A DNA stretch of 64,000 bases from Lutjanus erythropterus (lineage: Eukaryota; Chordata; Actinopteri; Lutjaniformes; Lutjanidae), in assembly GCA_020091685.1 (NCBI GenBank), contig CM034610.1, positions 10,228,746 to 10,292,745 of the forward strand. Direction: 5' to 3'. The notes under the pieces were generated by a model. The model saw only the letters and a list, made by a program, of their open reading frames with translations. It was not told the DNA's origin and searched no databases. The position numbers were made by a program, and so were the translations under genes. Positions 26,421 to 38,977 of the stretch are shown in pieces (positions within the stretch are counted from its first letter, which is position 1; each line of letters begins with the position of its first letter).

Positions 26421-29023
26421 ATGTAGGAAAATGACCAACAGTTTTGTTACTAGACTGTGTGACAATAAGACATTGTGAACATTCAGTAAATCAATAAACA
26501 ATGGAACAAAACAAACATTTTCCCCAGTGGTTTGGATGAAAGAAAACTAGCTGTAGATATAGCAGCAGCTTTACTGTCGCTCCAACCAGCCGTGAGCCTG
26601 AAAGACAAACTCAGGGATGGAACCTCAACTTCACCTGCTTTTCCTGCCTGTTTGAACAAGAGGACAGAAGCTGAGCTTCAAAAGGAGCTGGAGCTGGAGT
26701 GACGCCTCACAGATAACTACCTCCAGCTCTGTCATTTTCTCTTTCACAGCGTCTCTTTGCTTGTTTCTATGGCCTGTACCGCGGTGTGTAGGTTCAGTAG
26801 CTGGAGCTCCTCTTTCCGCTCTGACACTCTGCAATCAGATGTGACACACTGAAGGCTCAGATGACAGCTGGGAAGACAAGGTCACACAGTCACCTACTTT
26901 TAACGAGGGATATGCACAGCTCCTTCTGACAGGCCCGCGCCGTGCGCGAACACACACTCACGGACTGCACACACGCTGTGCGCACGCATCCGCCTCCACT
27001 CAAACACACACACTCATACACACATGTACAGTCACAAGGCGGAGCTGGAGTGTTTTGCAGACAGGGCCTTTTCTCGTGCCTGTGCAATCTCAGAAGCAAT
27101 TACCTATTAAAATTTCATCCTTCCCATCTCAGAATGTTTAGGAAAAGATTATAACTGCTGGGGAGGTAATTAAGCCTGCAAATGGTGAATTGAGTTGTGA
27201 ATACAGAGTGCTGCGTATGTGTACTGAGTGTGTGTGTAGCTGTGTGTGTTTTGTCTTAGTAAAACTAATAGCGCTGCCCACCTAAAGCTCTTTAGCGTGA
27301 TACCCGAAATGACAATTACAGGACTAAGAAGTGCAATGTTTGTCTGGAGGACGTGTTAAGGGTAATAATTCACAAGGATAAATATAATTTTACAATTAAA
27401 TTTCACCACTAACTTCTTCATTAGATTATACAGTAAGCGTAGGAACAATGAGATTAGCTGCTGCAGCTTGTCAATTACACTTGAGAAACTCTTAACACTT
27501 CCAGTTTCACGTGCCAAAACCTGCAGTGAAAGTCACCCTGAGTGAAGTGGCAACGGCTCAAGATGTTTTCAGACTTTTATCATGCCAGTCCAAACAAGAA
27601 CATAGATTCCAAGCTTTAAAAGGAAAATTGTATAAAAAAAAATCTACTGGAATTTAGTGGAATCAAGTTCAGTCGATCAAGTTTTATTTGTTGACATGAA
27701 TTCAACCTAAATTTTCTAGTGTTTGTTTTCAGAACAATTCAGAGTTAAATCTCATTAACTCATTAAATTAAATTTATAAAGAAACATGATCAACATGTTA
27801 GCGGACGTCCCAACATGTATTGTTTGAGAGTTAAAACTCTCTTGAGACCCTTCTTTTTTACAGTTTGAAGAAAAGTTTTAGGATGAAAACCGTCTCTAAC
27901 ACATACGTAATTCTTCTTCTGAAGGTTGGTACTGAATTCAGTCCAGAGGAAAAAGTTGAGGAAACTCATTACTTCAAGACAACTGGCTTCACAATTTTTT
28001 GCCTCTTATATTTGAAATAAACTAAACAAAGTTTTGCCAACCTATAATCTTTTGTCAATAAAATGTACTTTTCTTCTTCATATAAACTTGAGTCTTTGGG
28101 ATTCAGAGACCCCCCAAAATTTGTTCACTGTGAGCTGTGAACCTGATTCGTCATCATTTTGGGTGCTTGGGAATTAAATGTTGCAGTTTAAAATATTACA
28201 TTATCTGCCATTACATAAATTATGTCAACAAAATATTAGTTAGGACAGAACTTTTTTAAAACTTAAGAGTTTGAGTTTGGCTCAAAACTCTATTCTATAA
28301 TCTATTATCTATTATGTAAGCAGCCATGAAATTTTGAGTTTAACTTTTTTAATTTTTACTGAACATGTTTTCTCAATTTTAACTTAATTAATATCAAGTG
28401 TAATTAACTATAAAAGTTTGTTTTGAATCATCATAAAATTACCCCATCTTTTCTTGTTAAATTAACTAACTTTTTTAAGTTAAAACATTTTTTCACGATG
28501 AACATAGATACAAAGCCCCCACCCTTCAGAGCTTCAGAAATGGCCGCCAGCACCAGTCTGGGCGTTGCCACTAAAATCTCTTGACTACACATGTAACGCT
28601 GTTCCCGCTCCTTCCACCGTTTTCTTGCTTTCCCTCTTTCTCCGTTCCTCCCTTCTTTTGTCTCTTCAGCTCTCTGATGCTGAAAGTGAAGAGATGCGGG
28701 ATTTTCAGCCTCTTAAGGATTCAAACAAAGTCTCTGGGTTTTCGAGATGACATGAAAGTCTGCCAGCTGGCCCACCTGGGGATTGGTGGGCCGGCTGGTT
28801 CTGGTTCACAAAGCAACCAAAGTGTCCATTTTTAATATGCAGTAGCCTCTTCTGGATTTACACAGGGGCCCCAGGACATAAACAAACACAGACCTCCAGC
28901 TTTTGTATTACAAATGGATGCTGTCCTTTTCTCACTTGTGTGGTATATGTGATAATGATTACGAATTATCATGACACAGCAAAGCAGGTATTGGGAATTG
29001 GCCTCGCAGGGTTTTTTTTTTTT

Positions 29024-29464
29024 GCACTGTAAAAACACAGTAAGTTGAGAAAACTCAAGGCAAGAAAATTTCAAGACAATTTACATGAATAGATTTTGAG
29101 TCTTGAAAATGTTTTTAAAATAGTTTTACCAACTAATAATGTTTTGTTGAGATAATTTCATTTTTTGGAAACCTAAAGAAAATTGTATTTCAAAACTTGT
29201 TGCCTAAACTCATTGAAGTGAAAGTGCATAATGTTTAAAGCACCCAAATACTGTTAACAGTTTTACAGACCACAAACTCAAAGATTTGAGTTTATCTAAA
29301 GAACAAAAGTAAATTATTTCAACAGAGGATTATAGATCGACATAACTTTGTTTAGTTTATTTAAGAAAAGAGTTTGAGTTTGATTAAAAACTCAAAAATC
29401 TAGTGAAGGCCTTTGCTTAGAAATTATTTTCTCTTGTAACTTTTTTTTTTTTTTTTTACAGTGC
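29024..29464. mobile_element. MITE with CACTGTAAAAA termini
   Basis: The left end GCACTGTAAAAA (29024-29035) and the right end TTTTTTACAGTGC (to 29464) are inverted. The interior is rich in AACTCAAG/CTTGAGTT words typical of this common teleost MITE. No target duplication is clear. A degraded relative probably covers part of 27600-28480, which shares the TTGAGT-rich style. Confidence 0.65.
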
Positions 29465-30889
29465 ATTGACAAACGCATTGAAGAAAGTGTTCACGGGAAA
29501 AAACATAAATAAATAAATAATACAGCAGTGGTGGTCATCAGTGATTCCTTTACATACAAATAGCATTCTTTGACTGACAGTCGCACACAGCCCAGAGGAC
29601 TTTTTTCCTCCTGTAAGCAGTCAACACCTGCCAGACCAGATTAATTGATGCCAGCAATGGGGCAATCTGGCCATAAGCTATAATCAATATGTGGTTTGCA
29701 CTAAAAATAGATTTTCCAGCACAATCTTGCACCAGCATGTGCACACGTACAGTGGCCCTTTTAGCACGGGCACTTATCTTTACATTGCAATTGCCGCCCT
29801 CTTCACAATTCTTCTCTCCCTCCTTCGTACATCTTTCACAGCGACGCTCTTAATGAAGAATCATCTTGCCCTTTTCAGTCAATTCATTTTCCATTAATCA
29901 CTTAAAACAAGAATAACATGCCCATATCCAGCAAATCCATATCTAATTCTGTCTCTTTTGCCAGTGGAGGGACCCCGTAAAAACCAGTCGGGTGGTCGCC
30001 GAGGGGGGGGGGTCTCACCAGATCGTGGAGGTTAATAACATTCCACATGATCACCCACAAGCCCGAGGATTAGAGGGTTCAGCAGAGCAGGTTCCACATT
30101 GCAAATAATAATCACTATTTCACAGCAGTGTCACTCAGGTGATAGGCCACCCCGTTATCTCATCTCTCCCACAGTGAGGAGAGAGAAAAGACTCGTACGG
30201 ACCCCTACACCTACCGTAAGCTTTATTCATCTCTTTTCAAGGTTTTCTGAGACTGAGACCCTCCCCATTTGAAACCAAACCATTTTAATGAATGCAACCT
30301 TTCCTTCTCCCCTTCCATGAGCTGTGCTCTCATCATGATGTTGATGGTGTCTGTGGGCGTAGTGCTTCATGCTGAGTAGGGTTATGTCACCTTGTCGTTA
30401 CGCCAGGGGAGCTGTTGTAGGATTACATATTTATCTCGTTCTCACCCCCCGCCCCCCCATTCTTACATGCACACTTCCTGTCTTTATACATTAGTGCTGA
30501 GCAGCTCCCAAATATCCTACAATATGCTGATAGTTGATGATTTGAACTCAACTGTGAACTGTGTGCAAAGTTTCTACAAAAAAACCTAGAACTGTAAATC
30601 TCAACAAGGGCTGTGTGTTGGCAAGAATCTGACGAGACATATGCCTAAAACAAGCTATATACACCTAATACCAGATTAAATGACTTGCATGATGGATTTA
30701 TTTTTTTTTATTTTCTATACACCAAAAGGATGAAATGCAGTCAAAATCAAAAAGGTGCAGTCTTTTCAATTTTGACTGAAATCAGGTGGAATTGTCCAGG
30801 GCTTCCAGTCATGTATAGCTTGATAGTAACACAAAATATGAAAGAAAGAAAGTTCCTTAACAAGATGAGCGGGTCTGAGTGCATGTCTT

Positions 30890-31600
30890 AGGGCGGGTTC
30901 ACACATAAAATGGTGGAAATGTCATTCAGTTATTGGTCATGCAGTTGGTGGGTAGAAAGACAACAAACCCCACCCAGTTTCTACCTGGATATCGTACATC
31001 ATGGTGCACCGTCAGGTTCAGTTCATGTTGGCGCTGATCTGGAGCGCAATATCATCAGACTTTAGAAAACCACGCATATGAACATCTTGTAAGACAGCAG
31101 GTACTTAGGGCGAGTTCGCACCTAAAGTTCCAGTTCCTGAATCGAACCAATGCTAGGATGATACATCGTTTCAGTTCTCCAACTTGTCCAGTTTGTGTTC
31201 ACATAGACAAAACTCAAACTGTAAACACAAGTCATGTATTGGAAATGTCATTGGATTATTGCTCATACATTAGTCTGGTAAAAAAGACAACAAACTGCAC
31301 ATTTTCTACCTGGATATCATACACCATGGAGCACCATCATATTTTCTTCATGTTGGTGCTGTTCACAAGTCACCAAAACAGAAGAGAAAATGTTTTTTTA
31401 AACAATAAAATAACACATACATACAGCACTCCAGGGTTCACTTGATAGCAGTCCAAGACTAACCCTTTGAGGCGGACCAGTGAGCAGTTGTTTCATCTGC
31501 ACCAGAGTTCGAGTTCAACCAAAATGAACAGCACCAAGGGGGTAAACACCTCCAGGGCTCTGTTTAACCGGACTAAACAAGACTGGTGCGAACGCGCCCT
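30890..31600. mobile_element. DNA transposon copy with duplicated left half
   Basis: AGGGCGGGTTCACAC at 30890 and AGGGCGAGTTCGCACC at 31107 are two copies of one terminus; the other end, inverted, is GGTGCGAACGCGCCCT at 31585-31600. Both halves then share GGAAATGTCATT, AAAGACAACAAAC, CTACCTGGATATC and GTTGGTGCTG-like words. So a partial copy (30890-31106) abuts a complete one (31107-31600). No open transposase frame. Confidence 0.6.
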
Positions 31601-31972
31601 GAAACATGTCGTTTATGGTGATCTGCTCTTAGATCTGCTTTATACAGATTGGTGATGCAACTTCGAGAGACTCTGAGTGCTGTGTGATGACTGTCTCCAT
31701 GTGTTGATAATGTGTGTGTGTGTGTCTACTGTACACTCTGACCTATACATATTTGAGTGTGTGTTTTTGTGCGCATTCATCTGTTTGATCTTCAGTGTTA
31801 AAACACAAAGAGGCTCGGTGCTGTAGCAGCCCACGGGACGCAACAGAAATAGATGGCATTCATACGCTCTGTGTTCTACCCTCACCACCACCAACACCAC
31901 CCTTCAAACTCCCAGCCCCCCCAGTCCCCCTACACATACACAAACTCACTACCACCACCACTTCCTCACCGA

Positions 31973-31974
<2 letters not shown>

Positions 31975-32017
<43 letters not shown>
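31975..32017. repeat. CA microsatellite
   Basis: About 43 bp of uninterrupted CA dinucleotides, likely polymorphic. Confidence 0.95.
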
Positions 32018-32019
<2 letters not shown>

Positions 32020-32737
32020 ACTTCCCTTTTTCTCTCTCATTATATCATGTGGGCAAAAATAAAACAGTGAATAACGGTTGGATTTGAAAAGCTGAAAAAG
32101 GCAGGCAGATCTTCTCTTTCTAGCGGGTTATGAAATGGATGGATATCTGGTCGGTGCAAGATAAAACAAAAAGCCAGTGCTGTCATTTGAGACAAAATAG
32201 GAACACATTGCCTGCAGGGATGTGTGTGCATGTGTGTTCTCCCTGTGCTGCTTATACAGTATCACTGAGGATTTTCTGACTACGCACCATCAACCAGATA
32301 TGAGTTTCAGCTTAAAACACTTTGAATCCAGCTGAGATAAGCGACTTGATCCCAAAACTCAACTGCAGATGACTTCACCATCAGTGCCTCTGACACCAAC
32401 CTGGACAGTTTCAAGTGGCTTTAAATCAGCAACTTTTTACGCTGACACATGCCCCACCCACACCTCCATATGCCGCTCTGAGCTAAACACACAATTCAAG
32501 ACAGCTGGCGATGAGACGTCCAAAACTCCCAGAACATAAAAAAAAAAGGAAAACAAAAACTCACGGAGGTTTGTGGCCCTGGAAACAAAGTGCTGTGAAT
32601 GCATCCCAAGGGCCTCCTCCCCCCGATACTGCTCACCTGGACACCCGCCCTGCAGCACACTCGCGACGGCCCTGTCAGACACACAGAGGAGAGGAGAGAG
32701 AGAGATGGTGAGGCAGTGATGAATGGGGGGTGCAGAC

Positions 32738-33730
32738 TAGGGAGGCACGATCTAGGATTTTTTCCAATATGCTGATATTTTCTAACTCATATTGACCGAT
32801 TTCTGATGTATGTACATATTTTTCTCCACCTAATGTCAAGACAATATTTTCAACATAAAATTCTGTCCTTTTCAAAATAAAATATACTTTTCAAAATAAA
32901 ATAAAATGATTTTCAAAATAAAAAAAAAACATTGCTGTCAAAATAAAATACCATGCTTTTCAAAATAGACATTCATTGGACGAAAAAAATTTTTTTTCTC
33001 TTTGCTCATCAATAATTCGTCCTAATCATCGGACGACAGCGCTTCAGACAGTCAATTAAATTTATAGCATTGAAAGAATGTGATTTGGCTCCTTCTGCAT
33101 GACTGATGCTGAGCAATCATTGCGAATACAAAGTTTGATATCTGTTTCAGGCACTTAAAGAAACCTCCACACAGCAGACATACTTGTGTCACATATGTGT
33201 AATTATATATATTTTTTCTACCTGTCAGAGAACATCAGATTTCTCTTTTTGAGGAATTAACACATCATTCTGCTTAGTCCTACTGGGATGGGCTACTGGC
33301 AGATGCAGACATAAAATACAGTGCTTTTCAAAATAAAACACTGTTTTTCAAAATAAAAACTATACTTTTCAAAATAAAATACAATTCTTATCAAAATGCA
33401 CACATTCACTGGACCAAATAATAAAACTATTATTGACAGGGTTTTTTTCTCATTGTTCTAAACTAATTCATCATAATTGTTGGGATGATGGTGCTTGAGA
33501 TGTACAATAAAATTTGTAGTGTTGACAGATTGGGATTTAACTCCTCCTGCATGACCAACTGAGCAATCATTGCAAATACAAACTTTGACATCTGTTTCAG
33601 GCACTTCAAAAAGCCTCCACACCACAGAAATACTTGCATCAGGTGCGCATAATTAAAGTGGCATTATATCGGCGGAAATATCGGCATTCTCGAGCCGATA
33701 CTGACATTTCATTGTAAAGCCTTTATCTGC
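32738..33730. mobile_element. hAT-like repeat with internal tandem duplication
   Basis: It starts TAGGGAGGCACGATC and ends in GAGCCGATACTGACATTTCA, resembling CCGATAC-rich hAT MITEs. The interior is a tandem duplication: GCAATCATTGC, CTGTTTCAGGCACTT and CCTCCACAC recur 450 bp apart (for example GGCACTT at 33150 and 33600). Clusters of TTTTCAAAATAAAA lie at 32870-32970 and 33325-33395. A related single-unit copy is at 62782-63370. Confidence 0.65.
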
Positions 33731-34404
33731 ATGAGGAACTGTGCACAGTGTGGTTAATTTAATTATTCACTTGGGCTGCACTGCTGTATAGCTCCTTTTC
33801 ATGAAACTGTGAGGTGCAGCTAAGTGGAAGAAAATGGGATTCCCTGATGAATGAATGGAAAACATTTGCTTTCATTTGTCCAGTCATTTGTCCAGTTCTT
33901 TTTTTTTTCTGTACACACTGTACGATCTATTAGATTACTCTGTGAAGGTGTATGGAACCATCTCCACTCAGACAGATACACAATGGAACACAATGGAGCG
34001 CAATGCTGCCTTACTCTAGTGAAAGAAACCGCCCCCGCCTGATGAGAGAAGAGTAGCTCACGTAATGTTATGCTATATACCATAATGGATGGATGGATGG
34101 ACTGGAGTGGAGGGGGCATACAGAGTCTCAATACAGGAGATGATTTAAGTTGCTCTAGTTGCCCAGAAACCAGAGCATGTGTGTGGAATATAATATGCCT
34201 AATGCGTTTTAGGCAAGTGGCGGTTTAATGATGTTATACTGTTTCAGTGCATTCCCATTATGCACTTCTGATATGCACAGAGGCAGAGGCAGGCGCGCTC
34301 CAGATCGCTGCGTGCGTGCGTAGGCTACTACTGCAAGTGTCTTTGTAAACAAGCGCACAGAGAGGAGCAGAGGCAGAGGGAGAGGTGGAGACAGGGAGAC
34401 TTAC

Positions 34405-34919
34405 CTGGACATGTTCTCTCTCTGAGGCCGGTGCGCCTTCTCCAGCCCCAATTTGGTGAAAATCCCCACGAGAGCCATGATGGCCACTACTCCACATATG
34501 ATGTAAACAATTAAGTTCGTCTTGTCTTTGGTGCTATCGTGCATCTTGTTCATCTTTTTGTAGGGAGTCTGCCCGGTCTTCATCCACACCGGGGTGTCAT
34601 AATTCTTGCAGGTGCTCTGGTCCAGCCGCGAGTGCTTGTAGGAGCAGCAGAAGCGGAAGCCACAGGTGCCGCAGCAGTACAGATAATTGCCCGTCTTGCA
34701 GATGAACGGCGGGTCCCACTGGCCCATCACGTCGTAGTAACCCCGGCACTTGTCCTCCGTGTGCGGGGTCTCCTCGGACACGCTCTCCTCCTCCCGGGAG
34801 CCGTTGGAGGTGGCGATCATTACGAATCCTCCGAGCAGTCCGGGCTCTCCGTCAGCCTTGCACACCAGAGCCATAAGTTTGAGCAACAAGAAGCCGAGAA
34901 GAAAGTATTTCCCTCGCAT
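34405..34919 (-). CDS. shisa9: shisa9 (CKAMP44) first coding exon
   Basis: Encodes the first 171 residues plus two bases of codon 172 of a type I membrane protein of the Shisa family. SHISA9 is a brain AMPA-receptor auxiliary subunit that modulates receptor desensitisation at synapses. Visible in order: a hydrophobic signal peptide (about residues 1-22), an N-glycosylation site at Asn39, a cysteine-rich Shisa domain (Cys58, 74, 82, 83, 86, 91, 92, 104) with the family motif DVMGQWDPPF at 63-72 and CCGTCGFRFCC at 82-92, then a membrane segment at about 136-154 followed by a basic stretch ending HRPQRENMS. The exon stops at a consensus donor (AG|GTAAGT on the minus strand, GT at 34403-34404). 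The start at 34919 is the first in-frame ATG, has a CACC context and begins the signal peptide; the frame is open further upstream but only a GTG is there. The cytoplasmic tail and its PDZ ligand lie in later exons not seen here. Whether this is the a or b teleost paralogue cannot be told. Confidence 0.94.
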
Positions 34920-35350
34920 GGTGCTGCTTTCTCCTCCGGTCAACTTCACGCAGAGACGAAAAGACTTGGAGAGAGGGGGAAAGGCGCACGCTCATGATAC
35001 GCTGAAAAGTCCAGAAAGACACATCCAAACAGCAACGCATCGTCCTCCGCGCTGATGAACATCTTTATTAACATCTCATCATCCAATAAACAGAACAAAA
35101 ACATGCAGGATAAAAAACAGTCACCGGGGAATTAACTTAATCTAACTGCTCTCCAACGCGCGCTCTCCGCCGCGTTTTCTCAGAAAGGCATTTGCAGGCT
35201 CAGATTTCGCGTTTACATATCCATCCGTGCGCTCTTACGCACAGGAGTAGGCAGAGACACAAGCCGCACCGAGGATGAGAGCGCAGTGAGCGAATAGAAA
35301 GAGGCGAGGGTGGGAGAGCCTGGTGCGCAAAAGGAGAGGAGGAGGAAAAC
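34920..35350 (-). promoter_or_regulatory. CpG-rich promoter and 5' leader of shisa9
   Basis: This stretch and the exon beside it are far richer in CG dinucleotides than the surrounding AT-rich DNA, for example clusters near 35155-35175, 35210-35245 and 35325. That is the usual look of a vertebrate CpG-island promoter. It should hold the transcription start and 5' untranslated region of shisa9. No TATA box stands out. The exact start site cannot be fixed from sequence alone. Confidence 0.65.
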
Positions 35351-36529
35351 ATGGGGAGGGAGTGAGACTGCGAGGGCTGAGGACAGAGAGAGGAGGAGAC
35401 AGAAAGGAGGAGAGAGAGCCTTTATTGTGAAATATTATGATAAAAGCCCCAGAATACGCACATCACTATTCTGATTTGTCGTCGAGGAAAGGCGTGGGAG
35501 CCTTTTCCCCCATTTTTTGTCTCCACTTTGTGCATTTTCAGTCGTAGGTTGCCATTGTTTCAGAAATCCTGAAATCACAAGTAGCTTAATGTGCTACAAT
35601 AGGCAGTGGCTGGCAGTGCTTCTGAAAGCAGGGGGTGGATTTTGAAGAAGAGCCCTTCACCAAAGATGTGGCCCCAGGACGTGATGCCTGCTAGATCTCT
35701 GGGAACTTTCTGGAAAACATTGAGGGTTCTTAAGCAGAGACGCTCATGAAGACACAAATGTCACAATTTAATGGATCAGAAACATGTTTTTTAATCCCCA
35801 AAACAACAGACATATTGCTTGACAGACTTTTTTCAGATGAAAAAAAGAGCCTCATTGGGAAATGTATCTCCCTTACATTTAAGGGAAATTTTGGCACTTT
35901 TCATGTTGATTACCAGTCAGTGTTGATGCTAAGTCAACTGAAGCCATAAATTCTTCAGTGCTTGTCATAGAGAGGTGAAGTTCCCCCCCTTACCGGTTGC
36001 CCCTTTGGACTGATGTATAGAAAAAAAATTCAACCTTAGTCAGTGCAAGACACAAATAATTGTTTATTCCTGTATAAACTGTGTTATGAATCACACGACC
36101 ATTTGTGGTAGGTTTCTCGTAGTTTGGTTTTGTGTGAATCTGCTCAATCTGCACCATCTCTTGTCTCACACAGTATATAACATGAACATTAACATTGCTG
36201 TCTCTTGAAACATCATCTTACATGACGGGTTTTATGCAACAATTCCTGGTCCCTTTGTCAGCCAGGATACAAATGAACGAGCAGCTTGTGTGACGATATC
36301 TCAGTATGATAACACACAGGGGTCGAAGTCGCAGCAACGAATGTTAGCCTTTGGAGGAAGAGTGTTTAATCTTTCTAATTATCTTCACAATCTGATACTT
36401 CAACAGTTTTAGGACCAACGGCAACTTTCTTGACTTGTAAAATAGATTTTCATCAGCTTTGGCAACCCTTCTCGTCTCAACTCATCTAATACCAATATTT
36501 TTTCACTGCCATTTGGTGTCTCATACAGG

Positions 36530-36903
36530 TGCACATGGTACCCTTTAGCATCTGACACTGCCAGAAAACCCATGGTGAATGTTGTGAAACAGTCGCAGTT
36601 TGGGTAGGTTCAGGCAACAAAACTACTTGGGTAGGTTTAGGATGAAAACATGTTTGGAGTTACAATAAATACATTATGTAGTTTGTCACGTGACTCACTG
36701 AAGGGACTCCTACATGATACATGTAATGCATCTCAATGACTCGCAAGACAAAAGTCACAGGATGAAAGTCACATGACACACATAATGCTACGTAGCTAAT
36801 GACTTTTAAGAACGTTTTGGTTTTCACTCGGGAGAGGAACCCCAGTCTCTTGTGGGTGAAAGTCTTGAGTTTGTTCGAGCAATCCATCCATCTGGCCTCC
36901 TCC
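36530..36903 (-). mobile_element. SINE-like repeat, minus-strand copy
   Basis: Reverse complement carries AGAGACTGGGGTTCCTCTCC (B-box-like) preceded by GGCCAGATGGATGG and AACAAACTC, in the same order as the plus-strand copy at 23270. Borders are approximate. The far end includes GGGTAGGTTTAGGATGAAAA. Confidence 0.55.
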
Positions 36904-37009
36904 AAATGTGGATTTTCTTCCTCCTTATACTAACGGGCAGCGTGCGTATCTGTATGAGTCACCGAGGGATGGTGGCAAAATGTCAGTATCTGACAAGTTG
37001 GGAAAGAGA

Positions 37010-37120
37010 ATAGTGATCAACTCCCATGATCTCACACCACTTCCTGGTGTCATCAGGCTACAGTTTTGTTATTGTTTTAATGTGAGCGACCCCTAGCAGC
37101 AGAACTTAGATATTGTGCCT
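37010..37120 (+). repeat. Short dispersed repeat, copy A
   Basis: Shares TTTTGTTATTGTTTTAATGT and surrounding words (CATGATCTCACACCACTTC; CAGAACTTAGATA) with 47150-47245. Family not named. Confidence 0.65.
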
Positions 37121-38574
37121 TTGAGGGAAAACTTCAGGCTGTTTCAGGTTGGATTTTCAGGCATTGCCTCTGACTGAGATGAGTGTTTTTGTCACCCAAC
37201 GGTATGTTTTGGCCAACAAAATAGCAATAGGCTCATACGGTCATACATGGCAACCATGGTGTGTGCACAGTGCATCCTGGTACATATAGACACACAGCTC
37301 TGGAGCAGGAGAATTCAACTCTCTTGATCAATATAGCAGCACTTAAGAATTTATTGCTTTAATGAACTACATGCACCATCAGTATTGACTGGACATCTAC
37401 ATGAAAAGTGTCTGTTTAATATTTAGTGATCAAGGCCAACAATGTAAGCAGAACACTTTGTATAGGAGTAAGTTATATTTAGTCAGTATCTAAAGTTCCT
37501 CAAGTGCATTTTTTTTGTCAAGCAGGTGCTGCAAAAAAAAAAAAAACTAATTAATTTTCTGAGTTGAGCTGAGCTGAGCTGAAAAGCATTAAAATGTCAG
37601 ATGATTTCCCACCTGAAAAACATGCTTATATAAACCTGTTACACAAGTAGTCTATGCTGATTGCTTCTGTGGTTAAAAGGCAGACCACTAAAAGACCTTT
37701 GAGGTTATTCGAAACCGTCTGGATGCAGTGAAAGCAAGCAAAGACATTAATATTTATTCAAATGAAAAATATGAAATTAACCAGTTAAACTGTTTCTCCA
37801 GTCAGGTAAAAGAGGGGATGGATGTATCATACTGAATTAGCTCTTGCTCCCAGTCTCTTTCCAATGTCCCTCTCTTTGTGTGAAGCAGGAGCTGTGGACG
37901 ATCACAGGATTTTCCCAGAATTTTTACACAAAAAAGAAAAATGATTAGGACTACAGAGGTTTATTGTTATGGAGCTGTGTATGCTTAGTAGGGAAGCGGT
38001 GGGAGAATCAATACGACATAGAATCACCAGATTTTTTTTGTGGCGACATTGTATCAATACACAGATGCCCAGTATCAGACTTTTATTACTTCAATTATGT
38101 ATATTGCTAAAGCAAATTAAACTTTTTGCTACTACAATAATAAAGTCAATTTATTTTTCTATCCACATGGTGCTGAGTTGTTTTCTGGTGCACAGCACAG
38201 GTCTTGGACAATCACATTTTGCTGCAATAAAATAACTGATCATAATAACTTGTCTATTGGATTAAATCAATATTGATTGCAATACTCAGCATTTCACAAA
38301 ATGTTTATTGAGATCATATCATATTGTGGGGCCTGTGGTGATTCAAATCCCAAATGCTTCTGGTGGCTTATTATGGTAAAGTAAATAACGTGATCATAAT
38401 GAAAATAAATGTACAAATAATGAGTATAATTTGTTTGTTTTCAGATTTCATCCTCAGTGGCACCTTAAGAGAATTATTTACATGATTTTTTTTTTTTGGG
38501 GGGGGCGGCGTTGTTGATGTTGTGTCATAAATTGTAGGCTGTATTTAAAATAAAACAGGAAACACTCATAGCTG

Positions 38575-38885
38575 TACCTGGCCGGGTATTCCAAGTACAT
38601 TTAATCAGGTACTGTACTACTCTATACCTCTACTCCACTACATTCTGGATGCCAATAACCTACTACATTCTACACTACAGACATCTGATAAGTTAATCGC
38701 TTGTTTGCAGATACTGGTTATTAATACAAAATGTAAATCAACTAATGAAACATGATGTGTCATTATAGATTAATCAACCCAGCAGAATATAAAGTAGCTG
38801 AAATAGGCTCCATCAGTACCAGCTACAACATGAACATTAACACATCAATGCAACACTAAATGTAATCCAGTAATATTAATAGGGG
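38575..38885. repeat. Dispersed repeat (TACTCCACTACATT type)
   Basis: Contains ACCTCTACTCCACTACATT, AGAATATAAAGTAGCTGAAA and ACCAGCTACAACATGAAC, phrases of a repeat abundant in teleosts. A related end with TTTTTACTTGTAGCATTACA and GATCTGAGTACTTCCTCC lies at 40940-41035. Confidence 0.5.
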
Positions 38886-38977
38886 AGACTGGGGGGTGTT
38901 GTAACATCAGGTTTCGATGTAACACTGTCAGTTCGACCAATTAGAAAAGTGTTGATGTCATCATTATGGTACACTTC

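Larger units (their letters stand above)
1..34404 (-). other. shisa9: shisa9 intron 1 (partial, inferred), repeat-rich
   Basis: Everything below the shisa9 exon 1 donor is read as its first intron, which is known to be very long in vertebrates. I did not find the next shisa9 exon in it by eye. The stretches 250-5040, 7360-10430, 11010-15400, 16472-18460, 19345-20800, 21590-22720, 24235-25100, 26420-29020, 29465-30890 and 33735-34400 show no gene. They contain AT-rich sequence, short microsatellites, pyrimidine-rich runs (about 12010-12060 and 17090-17230) and probable fragments of old repeats. Named repeats are listed separately. Confidence 0.7.

Noticed and set aside
31868-32040. CCACCA/CACACA direct repeats as a CRISPR-like array
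   Set aside because: Simple microsatellite without spacers, in a vertebrate genome.
34539-34997. 152-codon plus-strand frame over the shisa9 exon
   Set aside because: Antisense shadow of a strongly supported coding exon in GC-rich DNA.
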